From Haloterrigena turkmenica DSM 5511 (GTDB lineage Archaea > Halobacteriota > Halobacteria > Halobacteriales > Natrialbaceae): a stretch of DNA of 64,000 bases. The notes below the pieces were generated by a model. It was not told where the DNA came from, made no database searches, and saw nothing but the letters and a program-made list of their open reading frames with translations. Below are positions 1 through 9,034 of this stretch, one piece after another. The stretch lies in contig NC_013746.1 in assembly GCF_000025325.1 (NCBI RefSeq), positions 62,001-126,000 of the forward strand, written 5' to 3'. How positions within the stretch are numbered: the first letter of the stretch is position 1; each line of letters opens with the position of its first letter. The translations under genes and the position numbers were made by a program.

Positions 1-465
1 TGGGAGCACGCGAACCTTCGGTTCTGACGTCGCCTCCGGTATCTGTACGGTCACGAAGTCAGGGTCTGTCCCAGTAGCGGGTTCGAGGAGCTTTGCCCAC
101 GCCAGCGCGATGCGGCTGTACTCCCGCGGGAGAAACAACCGGCAGACGTACGACGACTCGGAATGCCGGCCGACGACGCGGTCAATACAAACGACATCGT
201 TGTCGGGGTTTTGGATCCACTCGAAGCCGCACTCGAAGACGCGGAAATCCTCGTCGCCGAAGCTGTCATCGACAGCGTTCTTCGTTTGGTCGGTACTCCG
301 TGAGCGGTATTCGCTGACGTACGCAGGGGCGCCATAGTCCGTCGTCGTCTCTAGATGCGAGGAGTACTCTCGAAGCACTGCCAACGACGGATTGTACGTA
401 ATGTGGTCAGCCTTCACTGGGTCAGGATAGTCCGTGATTGTGGGTCTATCGTAAGAGGATCCCAT
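1..465 (-). CDS. Phosphoenolpyruvate carboxykinase (ATP), N-terminal part, cut by window edge
   Basis: The frame is open from ATG at 465 to the window edge (155 codons, no stop). The N-terminus has the pattern YNPSL, TTDYGAPAYVSEYRSR and then FLPREYSRIALAWAKLLEP, which I recognise from haloarchaeal proteins annotated as ATP-dependent PEP carboxykinase. The kinase P-loop lies beyond the edge, so the assignment rests on N-terminal similarity only. PEPCK converts oxaloacetate to PEP in gluconeogenesis in the cytoplasm. A TATA-like stretch (AATTTATTAACC on the minus strand) lies about 20-35 nt before the ATG, fitting the short or leaderless transcripts common in haloarchaea. Next to PLP enzymes that could yield oxaloacetate, it may be the exit step of the island. 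Confidence 0.6.
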   Translation of the reverse strand, partial: MGSSYDRPTITDYPDPVKADHITYNPSLAVLREYSSHLETTTDYGAPAYVSEYRSRSTDQTKNAVDDSFGDEDFRVFECGFEWIQNPDNDVVCIDRVVGRHSESSYVCRLFLPREYSRIALAWAKLLEPATGTDPDFVTVQIPEATSEPKVRVLP

Positions 466-760
466 GCTACGGCACTGTAGGAAAAAGGTTAATAAATTTG
501 TGGTCTATGATTTCATTTGCACTCGCGATATTTTCGTAGACCACCGTAAGAGAAACATGGCGTTACGAGATATGTTACATCTTTTTCAGACATCTGAAGG
601 TAAGTGTTCTGAGGACGCTGTCAATGTCGTGTTTCTCGCGTAATTCCGTGAATACACCGGAAGGCGTCTGTTATCATTGTCCACGTCCTCCTGCCGTCGG
701 CTTCACCATAGAGAATTGGATCTTATGTTGGGGAGAATATTAGATAAATGCAATTATATT
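466..760. other. Intergenic, no gene seen
   Basis: About 295 bases between the start of the PEPCK gene and the end of pdxS. I see A+T-rich stretches, including the putative PEPCK promoter near 483-503, and no convincing ORF. Confidence 0.5.
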
Positions 761-1663
761 TCATATCCCTCGGTCTTGGAAATATTCTTCTTCTGGGAGA
801 TCTATGTTCGCATCACCTTTCATCCCCTTGCCAAGGTTCTTCGAAATCTTGGTGAGCTGTTCAGGGTCGTTCCAGTGATTCGTTGCCTCGACGACCGCCT
901 TAGCCATCGCGGACGGGTTCTCCGCACCGAAGATACCGCTGCCAACGAAAATTCCATCGCATTCGTGGTACATCATGAGCGCGGCGTCGGCTGGTGTCGC
1001 GATGCCACCTGCCGCGAAATTCACGACCGGCAGTCGACCACGGTCGGCGGTCTCGTGGACTAGTTCCATAGGCGCCTCAATCTCACGGGCGTAGGCTTCA
1101 CGCTCTTCGTGGGTCATTCCTTCCAATTTGCGGATCGAACCCTTAATCTGGCGCTGATGGTGAACGGCCTGGTTGACGTTACCAGTGCCTGCTTCGCCCT
1201 TAGTGCGAATCATCGCCGCGCCCTCCTCGATGCGCCGGAGCGCCTCACCGAGGTTGCGCGCGCCACAGACAAACGGCACCGTAAAGTCGCGCTTGTCGAT
1301 ATGGTAGGCGTCATCAGCGGGAGTGAGTACCTCGCTCTCGTCAACCATGTCCACACCAACGGCCTCGAGGATCTGGGCTTCCTTTCTGTGGCCGATACGA
1401 GCCTTGCCCATCACTGGAATCGATACTTCGTTGACGATCTCTTCAACGTCTGCGGGGTCAGCCATCCGGGCAACACCGCCACGTTTGCGGATGTCTGCCG
1501 GTACTGCTTCTAGTGCCATGACAGCGACCGCACCAGCGTCCTCGGCGATCCGAGCCTGCTCTGGATTGATGACATCCATAATGACACCGCCTTTTTGCAT
1601 CTGTGCAAAGCCACGTTTGATGAGGTCAGTTCCATATTGGAGACTCTCCAAGTCACTTGCCAT
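761..1663 (-). CDS. pdxS: Pyridoxal 5'-phosphate synthase, lyase subunit PdxS
   Basis: A full-length PdxS/Pdx1 protein of 300 aa, the usual size. It makes PLP from ribose 5-phosphate, glyceraldehyde 3-phosphate and ammonia, as a dodecamer with the glutaminase PdxT. The two catalytic lysines are visible: K87 in VMGKARIGH and K155 in [10 protein letters not shown]. The signature VIMDVIN with its aspartate (D30) and the phosphate-binding [10 protein letters not shown] and GSGIF motifs are also present. No pdxT is nearby, so it would depend on a chromosomal PdxT or free ammonia. The gene stands alone, with about 390 bases before ridA. In this setting it probably supports the PLP enzymes at 3.1 and 5.1 kb. 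It may be a second copy besides a chromosomal one; the window cannot show this. Confidence 0.95.
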   Translation of the reverse strand: MASDLESLQYGTDLIKRGFAQMQKGGVIMDVINPEQARIAEDAGAVAVMALEAVPADIRKRGGVARMADPADVEEIVNEVSIPVMGKARIGHRKEAQILEAVGVDMVDESEVLTPADDAYHIDKRDFTVPFVCGARNLGEALRRIEEGAAMIRTKGEAGTGNVNQAVHHQRQIKGSIRKLEGMTHEEREAYAREIEAPMELVHETADRGRLPVVNFAAGGIATPADAALMMYHECDGIFVGSGIFGAENPSAMAKAVVEATNHWNDPEQLTKISKNLGKGMKGDANIDLPEEEYFQDRGI

Positions 1664-1871
1664 TTGCTTCTTCTAATGTATAGATAGATGCTCCATATAC
1701 TTTTTTTGTATATAGGTTCGAAAATCAAACCTGGAAGAACTACCTCCGAAGGCCGAATGAATCGACTTGGAGTATTCTTCTCAACTACCAGCTATCTACT
1801 ACTTGCACTGCTTAATTGAACAGCATTCTCAGAAAAACCGTGTGTACTGATACCATTCCCACTACATTCGA

Positions 1872-1943
1872 CCTAGTCGTCGTGAACACCGATGATGAGG
1901 TTGTGGTGATTGATCTTCGTACGGACGTGTGGAACGATATCCA
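1872..1943 (-). pseudogene. C-terminal scrap of a DSD1/D-threonine-aldolase-like gene
   Basis: The minus-strand frame reads IVPHVRTKINHHNLIIGV followed by HDD and a stop. It matches the C-terminal metal-site region of the intact enzyme at 5062-6177 (IVPHVCTTINLHDLIIGV). The metal-ligand cysteine is replaced by arginine and no N-terminal part remains. The rest of 1664-2050 shows no gene. It indicates that the 5-kb enzyme once had a paralogue or that the locus was duplicated and eroded. Confidence 0.6.
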
Positions 1944-2050
1944 CAAAAATTTATTTTGTTTTACTCACTTCTCTGGTGAGTAGAGCTAACAATAACCGTT
2001 TCCAACAGTAGTAATCGTGAGTATCTCGGTTTTCTCACGATGAGTACTGG

Positions 2051-2428
2051 CTATTGATCGGTCTTTGCAATGAGCTCTACTTCGACATCGGCTTCTGGAC
2101 GAGCTAGAGAAACAATAAACGCACTCCGTGCAGGATACGGTTCAGGCATATATTCAGAGTAAACCTCATTGAACCCTTCAAAGTGATCAGTGTCTGTAAG
2201 AAGCACAGTCGCCTTCACTACATTATCTAGTGAAGAGTTGGACTCTTCAAGAACAGAAGATAGGTTCTCCATGACTTGTTCGGTTTGTTCTTTAATACCT
2301 CCCTCGACGTACGTGCCGTCTGATTCTCTCGGAAGCTGGCCCGATGTAAATACGAGGTCGTCCTCTACAATTGCTTGGGAAAGTGGGGAACTACTAGGTG
2401 CAACTTCGCTAGCCTGGATTTGTCTCAT
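2051..2428 (-). CDS. RidA family reactive enamine/imine deaminase
   Basis: A 125-aa protein of the RidA/YjgF/UK114 family (usual length 120-135 aa). These trimeric cytosolic proteins hydrolyse enamine/imine intermediates released by PLP-dependent dehydratases, giving the 2-oxo acid and ammonia. Visible family features are FTSGQLPRESDG near residues 27-38, the central LEESNSSLDNVVKATVLLTD, and the C-terminal PARSAF with the arginine that binds the carboxylate of the imine (about R101). It lies between PdxS and a PLP lyase, on the same strand but spaced by IS debris. The context suggests it clears the imine made by the PLP enzymes of this island. Confidence 0.9.
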   Translation of the reverse strand: MRQIQASEVAPSSSPLSQAIVEDDLVFTSGQLPRESDGTYVEGGIKEQTEQVMENLSSVLEESNSSLDNVVKATVLLTDTDHFEGFNEVYSEYMPEPYPARSAFIVSLARPEADVEVELIAKTDQ

Positions 2429-2486
2429 GCTACATCAAGATATGAACAGTCCTTATACAAATAGATTTCCATAAGTAGGCAGGGTT

Positions 2487-3092
2487 CAGATAAGGTCGGA
2501 GGTCGAGGCAGACGTAGTTTCTTGGTGTCTATGCCAGAAACTCGCCGCCTCACCGACTGTAGCGGCTTCCCCGAGTTAGGATTTGTGGAGCGAGAGGTGA
2601 CATCCGAGCCGGCGATAAAGCTCGGTATCCGCTCCACTTGGCGGGGTTGTCGCTGTCAGATACCGTCTTGGTCCTCGAAAGTGGGTGTCAACCGCTGTCG
2701 ATCTACCAGACAGTGGTTCAGGCTAACGACCAGCGCCACTAGCTTTCCGCCACAGTCACTCCCGACACGAACCGCCTACTACACGTCCGACTCTTTCCGA
2801 TCAGAACCCAAGCGGTAACCGAAATGTTCCTTTCGGAAATCAAGAGAACCATCTCGTTGAAGACGCCTCTTTCTGGTTGATGGAGCGCCGTGGTTGCAGG
2901 CGGACTGTCAACGTCGTGGGCTCCGACTCCAGTATGTCACCCACGGGAATGGGAATGTCGCCGAACACGTATTTAAATAACGGAAATGCCGAACAAACGT
3001 ATTTGCCAACCACTTCAGACATGCCCAGCCAGAAACCACTGAAACCTGGCTCCGATCATTTTCTGCCTGCTGGATTCAGCTAATCTGAACAA
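2487..3092 (+). mobile_element. Decayed IS6-family (ISH15-like) insertion sequence
   Basis: The left end reads GGTTCAGATAAGG and the right end CAGCTAATCTGAACA, an imperfect terminal inverted repeat. Between them a transposase can be followed only by changing frame: MPETRRLTDCSGFPELGFVE at 2531, then TPDTNRLLHVRLFP near 2760, then FANHFRHAQPETTETW near 3010. I recognise these as the start, middle and end of haloarchaeal IS6-type DDE transposases. Several frameshifts and stops make it inactive. A second, shorter scrap of the same family is at 14.1 kb. Confidence 0.7.
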
Positions 3093-3148
3093 TTCCCCTC
3101 CCAAATCTGATAACAGTCGAAGAAATAGCTTGACGTTACTCTAGCGAG

Positions 3149-4228
3149 TCAGGTCTTCAACCCATGCCCTGTGAGCGGCATCACAACGTCCGCGTCCGGC
3201 TCAAGACTCCCCTGTTCTCGGTATTCCTGCAGTGCTGCAGGAGCGATCGCCGATGTAGGTTCCACGTAGAATCCGTTCGCATGCAGCCGGTCCAACTCGG
3301 CTTCGACTGTATCTTCTGTAATCGCAATGGCATCCCCGTTTGTCGCAGCTATCGCGTCGAGGAGTTGCTGTTTCCGTGTCGGCTCTCGTATGTGGACGCC
3401 ATCTGCAACATCGTTCTCACTCGTGGGGACTGTGTGGAGTTCACTCGCTATCGGTGCATATCCCGCCGCTTGCGCGCCGAGCAGACGGGGGACCGAATCA
3501 ATCCACCCTGCTTCAGACAACGCCTTGAATCCACGGTACACTCCGAGGAAGAGCGTCCCGTGGCCGAGTGGCATCACGACCGCATCGGGAACATTCCAGT
3601 CACGTTGGAGTGCAACTTCGTACGCGAACGTCGCCGTCCCAGCAAAGAACGCTGGACTCCACGAATGACTCGCGTACCATGCATCGCCCGATTCGACAGC
3701 CTCGATGCATGCATCGGTTGCGGCTTGGCGTTCGCCTTCGATTCGAATCGGTGTTGCACCGACCCGTTCGATTCCCCGGAGCTTTCCCTCTCTTACAGAG
3801 GCCGGAACGTAAATCTCTGCGTCGAGTCCAGCGCGAGCCGCGTAGGTTGCGATGGCAGCCCCTCCGTTCCCCGATGAATCCTCGACGACTCGATCTGCGC
3901 CGCACGCAAGTGCATGGCTGATCGTGGTGGTTGCCCCCCGATCTTTGAAGCTACCTGTTGGCGAGACATATTCGAGTTTAAACTGAGCATCCCATGTCGA
4001 TGATGAAACCAGCGGCGTCATTCCTTCGCCGAGAGAGACACCTTTCTCAACCGGAATGAACATATCGAACGACCAGAGTCCATCTCGCGTATCAAACTGA
4101 GCTGGGTCTGGCCGGTCGGTTGTCGGAAGCGGTTGCTCAGCAAAGTCAAGTACACCGCCGCATTCGCACCGCCATCGGTCTGCATATGTCTGCCCACAAG
4201 AGGAACAGACAAGCTCTGGTCGAACCAT
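3149..4228 (-). CDS. Threonine-synthase-like PLP-dependent lyase
   Basis: A 359-aa fold-type II PLP enzyme. The N-terminus has a zinc-ribbon-like set of cysteines (C8, C11, C21, C23) common in archaeal threonine synthases. The PLP-binding lysine is K95 in TGSFKDRGA, the SSGNGGAA loop is near 118-125, and a phosphate-binding GHGTLFLG loop is near 222. Threonine synthase makes L-threonine from O-phosphohomoserine, but the family also includes dehydratases acting on serine, threonine or hydroxyaspartate, so the substrate is open. In this catabolic context I favour a lyase role over biosynthesis; this is inference. The start at 4228 puts the first zinc cysteine at residue 8, as in relatives. Confidence 0.85.
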   Translation of the reverse strand: MVRPELVCSSCGQTYADRWRCECGGVLDFAEQPLPTTDRPDPAQFDTRDGLWSFDMFIPVEKGVSLGEGMTPLVSSSTWDAQFKLEYVSPTGSFKDRGATTTISHALACGADRVVEDSSGNGGAAIATYAARAGLDAEIYVPASVREGKLRGIERVGATPIRIEGERQAATDACIEAVESGDAWYASHSWSPAFFAGTATFAYEVALQRDWNVPDAVVMPLGHGTLFLGVYRGFKALSEAGWIDSVPRLLGAQAAGYAPIASELHTVPTSENDVADGVHIREPTRKQQLLDAIAATNGDAIAITEDTVEAELDRLHANGFYVEPTSAIAPAALQEYREQGSLEPDADVVMPLTGHGLKT

Positions 4229-4404
4229 ACATTTGCTCAGTCAGCCGCACCTAAGTAAGCATCGGTTCGATAGGTAGTGACACGTTTGACTGAATACGTG
4301 GTCCAGGATGACGGCCCTATACCCAAGTGCGTGCGCGAAGATATGATACTATATGTCGATCGAACCGCTAGTTCTACGAACTGCTCACTCCTTCAATTCC
4401 TTAA

Positions 4405-4795
4405 CTAAGAGCTGACCTCTTCAGGAGATTTGAAAACATCGTCAAGGCGCTGTACTGCGATGCCAACAATAGTTCGGATGCGTGTTTTTTGTAGGTTCAA
4501 ATCACTATAGTAACATCCGAGTTCCTGTAGTGTCTCCTCGCTTCCTCGGTATCCGTAGGTATTCTGTGAAAGTCGGCCTTCAGGACATCGAGTTGTCGCG
4601 ATAATTGGCGTGTTATTTTCGGTTATAGTTCTTAGTACAGAGATGAGTCACGGAGGGATGTGTCCGGCACCTAGTGTTGCGAGACAGAGCGCATCGCTTT
4701 CCTCAGCGGAAGCGAGCTGTTCTGGAGGCATATCTGCGGTCACAACGGCTGCATGTACGTTGTCATACACCCCATTCTGAATTTGTCGGTAGATC
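4405..4795 (-). pseudogene. L-asparaginase relic (C-terminal half)
   Basis: On the minus strand the frame reads LATLGAGHIPP, a TGA stop, then ITENNTPIIATTRCPEGRLS, TYGYRGSEETLQELGCYYS and DLNLQKTRI. This is the C-terminal domain pattern of asparaginase/glutaminase enzymes (GxGNxP, then TSRCxxGRV, then KARI). The internal TGA and the unreadable N-terminal part show it is dead. No other gene is visible between 4229 and 5061. Asparaginase releases L-aspartate and ammonia, which fits the acidic-amino-acid theme of the neighbourhood. Confidence 0.65.
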
Positions 4796-5061
4796 AATGG
4801 ATACTGTCTCAAACCCATGTTTCGTACGATAAGCTGTTACGTGACGTACTCGCCGAAATACTGACCTACCGATTTGCTATAGCCATCGGCAGATGGTGTC
4901 CTGGTGGCAGCGAAGTAACCGACACTGTATCTCTATGAAATTCGCCGAACACTAGTGTGATGGTCAGTGCGTATCTTCGGTGAGCTGACTTCCGAGAGCC
5001 TGTTAGCTTCAAACCTTCAACTGGTTTCGCATAGGAGTTTTACTGAGTCTATTCGTTGCTG

Positions 5062-6177
5062 TTAGCGGACCTTCCCTCTCGCCTGCACCTCCCATAACTC
5101 TTCGACCTGGTCGTCTCGAACGCCAATGATGAGGTCGTGGAGGTTGATCGTCGTGCAGACGTGGGGGACGATGAACTCCAGCCGGTCGCCCACTGCGAAC
5201 GACTCGTCCGAGTTGCTGGTGTCGATCCACCCGTGTTCCTCACTGGCGTTGGCGTATTCGATATCGTCCCGATTCTTCGGGACCGGCATCTGTGGTTTGT
5301 CCAGGGAGAACGTCTTGCTACCTCCGTCGACGACGAGTCGGTCGTCGTCCGGCACGGAGATGACCGTAGTGACAATCGTCGCGGCGCAGTCGTCCTTCGA
5401 TACTTCCCACGGGCGGAGTTCGAGTTCGCCAACGTCGTTGAAGGGATACATCCCCGGGTTGATCTCGGTGACCACCGGATGCTTGCCACTGTACCTCGAC
5501 GTCGCCGTCCCGCCGACCTTCACCTCGTCGACGGGGATTCCAGCGGCCTCGATGTCGTCGACCACGTCCTCGCCGAGTTCCATCGCCTCCCAGCACAGTT
5601 CGTCGAACTCCGATTCGGTCTCCGCTTCGGCCTTCACGTGGGACTCGTACGCGAGGATGCCGTCGAACGAGAGGTTGGCCGCTTCGTCGATCCGTTCCGC
5701 AAGAGCGACGGCCTCCGGACCGGGAGCGACGCCAGTCCTGTGCAATCCCACGTCGACCTCGAGTATGACGTCGGCCGTTATCTCGTGGGCTTGAGCGGCG
5801 TCCTGAAGCAGGTCTATCGTCGCCGCAGAGTCAACCGTCGTTGCCAATTTCTCGACCTTCTGTGAGAGCCAGCAGAACCGGTCGAGTTTCCGCTCGCCGA
5901 CGACCTGATAGGAGAGGTAGATATCGTCGATCCCGTTTCGCGCCATTGTCTCCACCTCGCCCAGCGTCTGACAACAGATTCCACCACCGTCGGTCATTTC
6001 ATCCTCAAGCGCCGCGAGTTCGGCGTTCTTGTGCGTCTTGATGTGTGAACGGAGCGTCACGTCATTCTCATCGGCAACTGCCGCGTACTCTTCGATGTTA
6101 CGCTCCATTGCATCGATGTCGACGAGCAATGCCGGGGTTTCGAGGTCCTCAACTGGTTGATACAGCGTCGGAGCCAT
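5062..6177 (-). CDS. DSD1/D-threonine-aldolase-fold PLP enzyme (probable D-amino-acid or D-3-hydroxyaspartate deaminase)
   Basis: 371 aa from ATG 6177. I reject the longer frame to 6396 because it runs antisense through the IclR fragment and has no family similarity. The N-terminal alanine-racemase-like barrel carries the PLP lysine K47 in SHIKTHK; METPALL-type start residues (LETPALLVD, 12-20) are typical. The C-terminal metal site reads PHVCTTIN (H339, C341). Within this family, His-x-Cys is known from zinc-dependent D-serine dehydratase and D-threo-3-hydroxyaspartate dehydratase, while aldolases usually have His-x-Asp. I therefore infer a deaminating dehydratase whose imine product RidA would hydrolyse. 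It is divergent from the IclR fragment, only a base apart. Confidence 0.85.
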   Translation of the reverse strand: MAPTLYQPVEDLETPALLVDIDAMERNIEEYAAVADENDVTLRSHIKTHKNAELAALEDEMTDGGGICCQTLGEVETMARNGIDDIYLSYQVVGERKLDRFCWLSQKVEKLATTVDSAATIDLLQDAAQAHEITADVILEVDVGLHRTGVAPGPEAVALAERIDEAANLSFDGILAYESHVKAEAETESEFDELCWEAMELGEDVVDDIEAAGIPVDEVKVGGTATSRYSGKHPVVTEINPGMYPFNDVGELELRPWEVSKDDCAATIVTTVISVPDDDRLVVDGGSKTFSLDKPQMPVPKNRDDIEYANASEEHGWIDTSNSDESFAVGDRLEFIVPHVCTTINLHDLIIGVRDDQVEELWEVQARGKVR

Positions 6178-6178
6178 C

Positions 6179-6652
6179 TTGTCCGTAGTCCAACTGGACA
6201 TATCCCAGGATAGTTCTCTGGAGATGATAAAGGTTGTCAACACGGGTGAACGCAGATTTTCTCCGGTGATGACGCTTAGACAGTACACCCTGATCCATGC
6301 GAGTGCCGTAGGGAAGGCGGTTCTGGCGGAGAATCCGATGGAATACGTCCACGACATTATTGAAGGGCTACGGAGACACACGCAGAACACACTCACCGAC
6401 CGTAAGACGCTCCTTGAGGAACTGAAGAAAATCAGGGAATGGGGATATGCGACGACCGATGGGGAGAGCAGAGACGGGATTCAGGCAGCTGCACGGGTGG
6501 TCCAGGGGTCGAACCAGGGCGCCCTCGGTTCGATATCGATCTACGGACCAACGTATAACTTCCCATCATACGAGATAGTAGCCGAGACTCTGTTACCGGC
6601 AGTTGATGAACTTGAGGAGGAGATCCGAAGTCGGTGGAAAAAGGAATTGTAG
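6179..6652 (+). pseudogene. IclR-family regulator, effector-binding domain only
   Basis: The 157-aa frame shows the IclR C-terminal ligand domain: TLIHASAVGKAVLAEN, then NTLTDRKTLLEELKKIREWG, then GSISIYGP. The N-terminal winged helix of about 90 residues is missing. Its start lies 1 base from the divergent PLP-enzyme start. Without a DNA-binding domain it is probably a remnant, unless it works as a free ligand-binding protein. A matching N-terminal scrap of an IclR gene lies at 8622-8692 on the other strand, so rearrangement is likely. Confidence 0.7.
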
Positions 6653-6698
6653 CGTCGCCGTTCGTCAGTCGAACTTAGTGGTGGACTCGGCAATGGAC

Positions 6699-8001
6699 TC
6701 AACGGCGGACTCGGCACCTCTGGGGCCCCCAGACACCCGAGCTGAAGTCGATTGCACCATTCCACTTAGCAACAGGCATCGTTACCGCGAGGTCGCCGCT
6801 GATGTTCGTCATCATCCGCATTCGGTCTAAGATAGGATCAACGCCCACAACGAATCCGATGGCTTCGAGCGGGAGCCTGAGTTGTGTCAGCACAAACGAT
6901 ACATGAGAAGCTCGACCCAGGCACGCCGGCCGTGCCGATGCTCGCCAGCACCGCCACCGTGACGACAGTGAACTGCTCGACGATGCCGATCTGAACACCG
7001 ACTAAGTTAGCTGCGAAAATAGCGGCGACGCTCTGGTACAGGGCGGTCCCATCCATATTAATAGTCGCGCCGAGTGGGAGAGAAAAGCTGTACACCTCTT
7101 CTTCCACTTGCAAGTTCTCATCAGCGTTCGACATCGACACTGGGAGTGTCCCACTGGAGGAGCGAATGCTGAGCGCCGTAATGAGCGCGTCGCGGATACC
7201 GCGGAGGAAACTCGTTGGTGATTGACCGACGAGCAGCACGATAATGCCGCCGAGGTGGACCACCGCCATGTGGAGGGTCACACCGACCGCTAGCGTGAGA
7301 ATGAGCAAGGCAAACGGCACGATAGCATCTATGCCTGCCTCCCCGAATACGCCTGCCATCAGCGCGAATACGCCGATCACCCCGTACTCCATCACACCCC
7401 AGACGACCTTGAACATTGCCTCGGCCCCTGCCTCCGCGAGGTCGTAGAAGATCTCGATACCGTTGCGGATATCTTCACTGTTAGTCCTCTGCTCGACGAG
7501 CGCGAGCGCGAGGCCAAATATAATCGCGAAAAAGATGGTTGGAAGCACATCGCCGTTCGCCATCGCGCCGATGGGGTTCTCCGGGACGATGCCGAGAAAC
7601 ACCTCAACGATGCTAGGGGCCTCAGAGGTTTGAGCCTCTGCCTCACCGCTAAGTTCGATTCCAGTGCCTGGATTGATGAAGTTCGCGGCCGCCAATCCAA
7701 TTGCGACAGCGAAGGCGGACGAGATCGCGTACAGTAGGACGACCTGCCCGCCGATTTTCCCGAGGTGGCTCGGGGATAGCCGTCTGGCCCCCATTACCAG
7801 AGTAAACACGACGAGGGGGATGATGAGTATACTCAATAATCTAATAAAAAGATCTCCGAGTGGCTGGAGCCGTGTCGCCAGCTGACCGACAAACAGCCCA
7901 ACCAGTGAGCCGAGGACAAAGGCTATTCCAATCCGATATTCGATCGGGATTGACCGATACTGCTGCCAGGTATTGCTTACCACACTCATGCTCCATCCCA
8001 A
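6699..8001 (-). pseudogene. Na+/H+:dicarboxylate/amino-acid symporter (DAACS), frameshifted
   Basis: Strongly similar to the intact transporter at 12754-14064. It has the helical-hairpin motif RSSSGTLPVSM and the TM7 motif NMDGTALYQ of the glutamate/aspartate (GltP/DctA) family. After GTAGVPGS the frame is lost: the next part (VLTQLRLPLEAIGF, VDPILDRMR) continues in another frame ending at 6699. Comparison with the intact copy shows a net loss of 2 bases near 6905. Translation would stop at 6838 and lack the last transport-domain helices (TM8 region), so it is likely non-functional unless this is a sequencing error. Eight membrane spans would be expected in the intact form. Confidence 0.85.
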
Positions 8002-8039
8002 TGTTTCCCTGGACTCCCATAAACCCTATAGTAATGAAA

Positions 8040-8621
8040 GTCCATGAGGGACTTCTTCTCTGAGCCCGAATATTTCTCGTTGGGACGGAAGGTTTTCGTA
8101 TTTATCGAATTTTATATTGGATATGACTGCTATAGTGTAATTCTCTCCGTTAGGATCGCTACCTTCTGTGCTCTCGCCTTTTCCGAATATTCCAAATAAG
8201 CCATAACCGCTTCCACATACCGAATTTTAAGTAGGGGCCTGCACATCTTTCGTCTAGCCCTCAAAAGCCATCAAAGACCCCATGGTGTATGTGCCAGGAA
8301 AAGATATCCTGGTTAGTAAGCTCCCGATCTTCCCGGCGATAGCGTAGTATTACAGGTTTCTCTATCGAGTCATGATTACGCCAGCATGACGGATACCCTC
8401 TCAGTACTGCACTATTCCGGATAATACGAATACTATATTAGATTTCATTCGGCAAGGTGGAACAAGCCCATGAGCAAGACGTATTCTTTCCAAACTGACC
8501 CAACTAGATAAGGAGTGTTACAACCATACTACTGTAATGACATCCGGGTTTCTAGGCAAAAAGTATTACAACCGTACTGCTGTAATCGCCCAGATTCGCA
8601 ATGTACAACTCGGAGTCAACG
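8040..8621. other. Non-coding stretch upstream of decayed symporter
   Basis: About 580 bases without a supportable gene. It holds A+T-rich promoter-like sequence and the paired palindromes at 8518 and 8566, annotated separately. Confidence 0.5.
8518..8585. promoter_or_regulatory. Two copies of a TTACA-N10-TGTAA palindrome
   Basis: TTACAACCATACTACTGTAA at 8518-8537 and TTACAACCGTACTGCTGTAA at 8566-8585, start-to-start 48 bases. Each has inverted half-sites TTACA/TGTAA, and the two copies differ at two positions outside the half-sites. Repeated palindromes of this kind are typical operators of dimeric regulators; an IclR protein encoded nearby is a candidate binder. The function is inferred. 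Confidence 0.5.
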
Positions 8622-8844
8622 CCCCATCGACTCTCTGGATATATCTGAGTAGGTCTACTGATCTGCCCATTGGGATGTGCGTTTTTCAGTGCTCATAGTC
8701 CAGACTGTACCCCACCGGTATTTAAAATTTGTATTTGTCGAATAGAAAGATCCAGCGAGCTACTGATTTCTAAGAGCCATAGTGGGGGAACCAGCTGTAG
8801 AAGAGCCTGGTTCAGTATCTGAGCAAGCCGAACCAGACTTCGAC
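8622..8844 (-). repeat. Degenerate duplicate of the IclR gene 5' end and its upstream region
   Basis: Matches 9713-9985 with many differences and a gap of about 50 bases. The minus strand begins ATGAGCACTGAAAAACGCAC at 8692, like the MGTEKRTL start of the intact IclR gene, but the frame breaks within 15 codons. The shared upstream part contains TATTTAAA-type promoter sequence and an ACCAGCTGTAGAAGAGCCTG segment whose origin I do not know. Confidence 0.65.
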
Positions 8845-9034
8845 ATGAGACTGTCCCCCCACGTCTCACGACGTAATTCGCAGAGATCGGGGTCATCGAA
8901 AGCCCAGTTGGACCAGGGCCCACAATTCACAAACCGTGATCCGAATCAACGGCCAGCAGTTCTGGCTGTAAACTGCTGTGGATCTAAAAGCGAACGAATT
9001 CTTGCTTCTACGGCTATCTACGTCAACTATAACG

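Noticed and set aside
5126-5865. Plus-strand ORFs of 222 and 242 aa
   Set aside because: Antisense to the DSD1-like gene, which has clear family motifs; the plus translations have none.
6178-6396. N-terminal extension of the DSD1-like protein to 444 aa
   Set aside because: Runs antisense through the IclR ligand domain; the family start aligns at ATG 6177.
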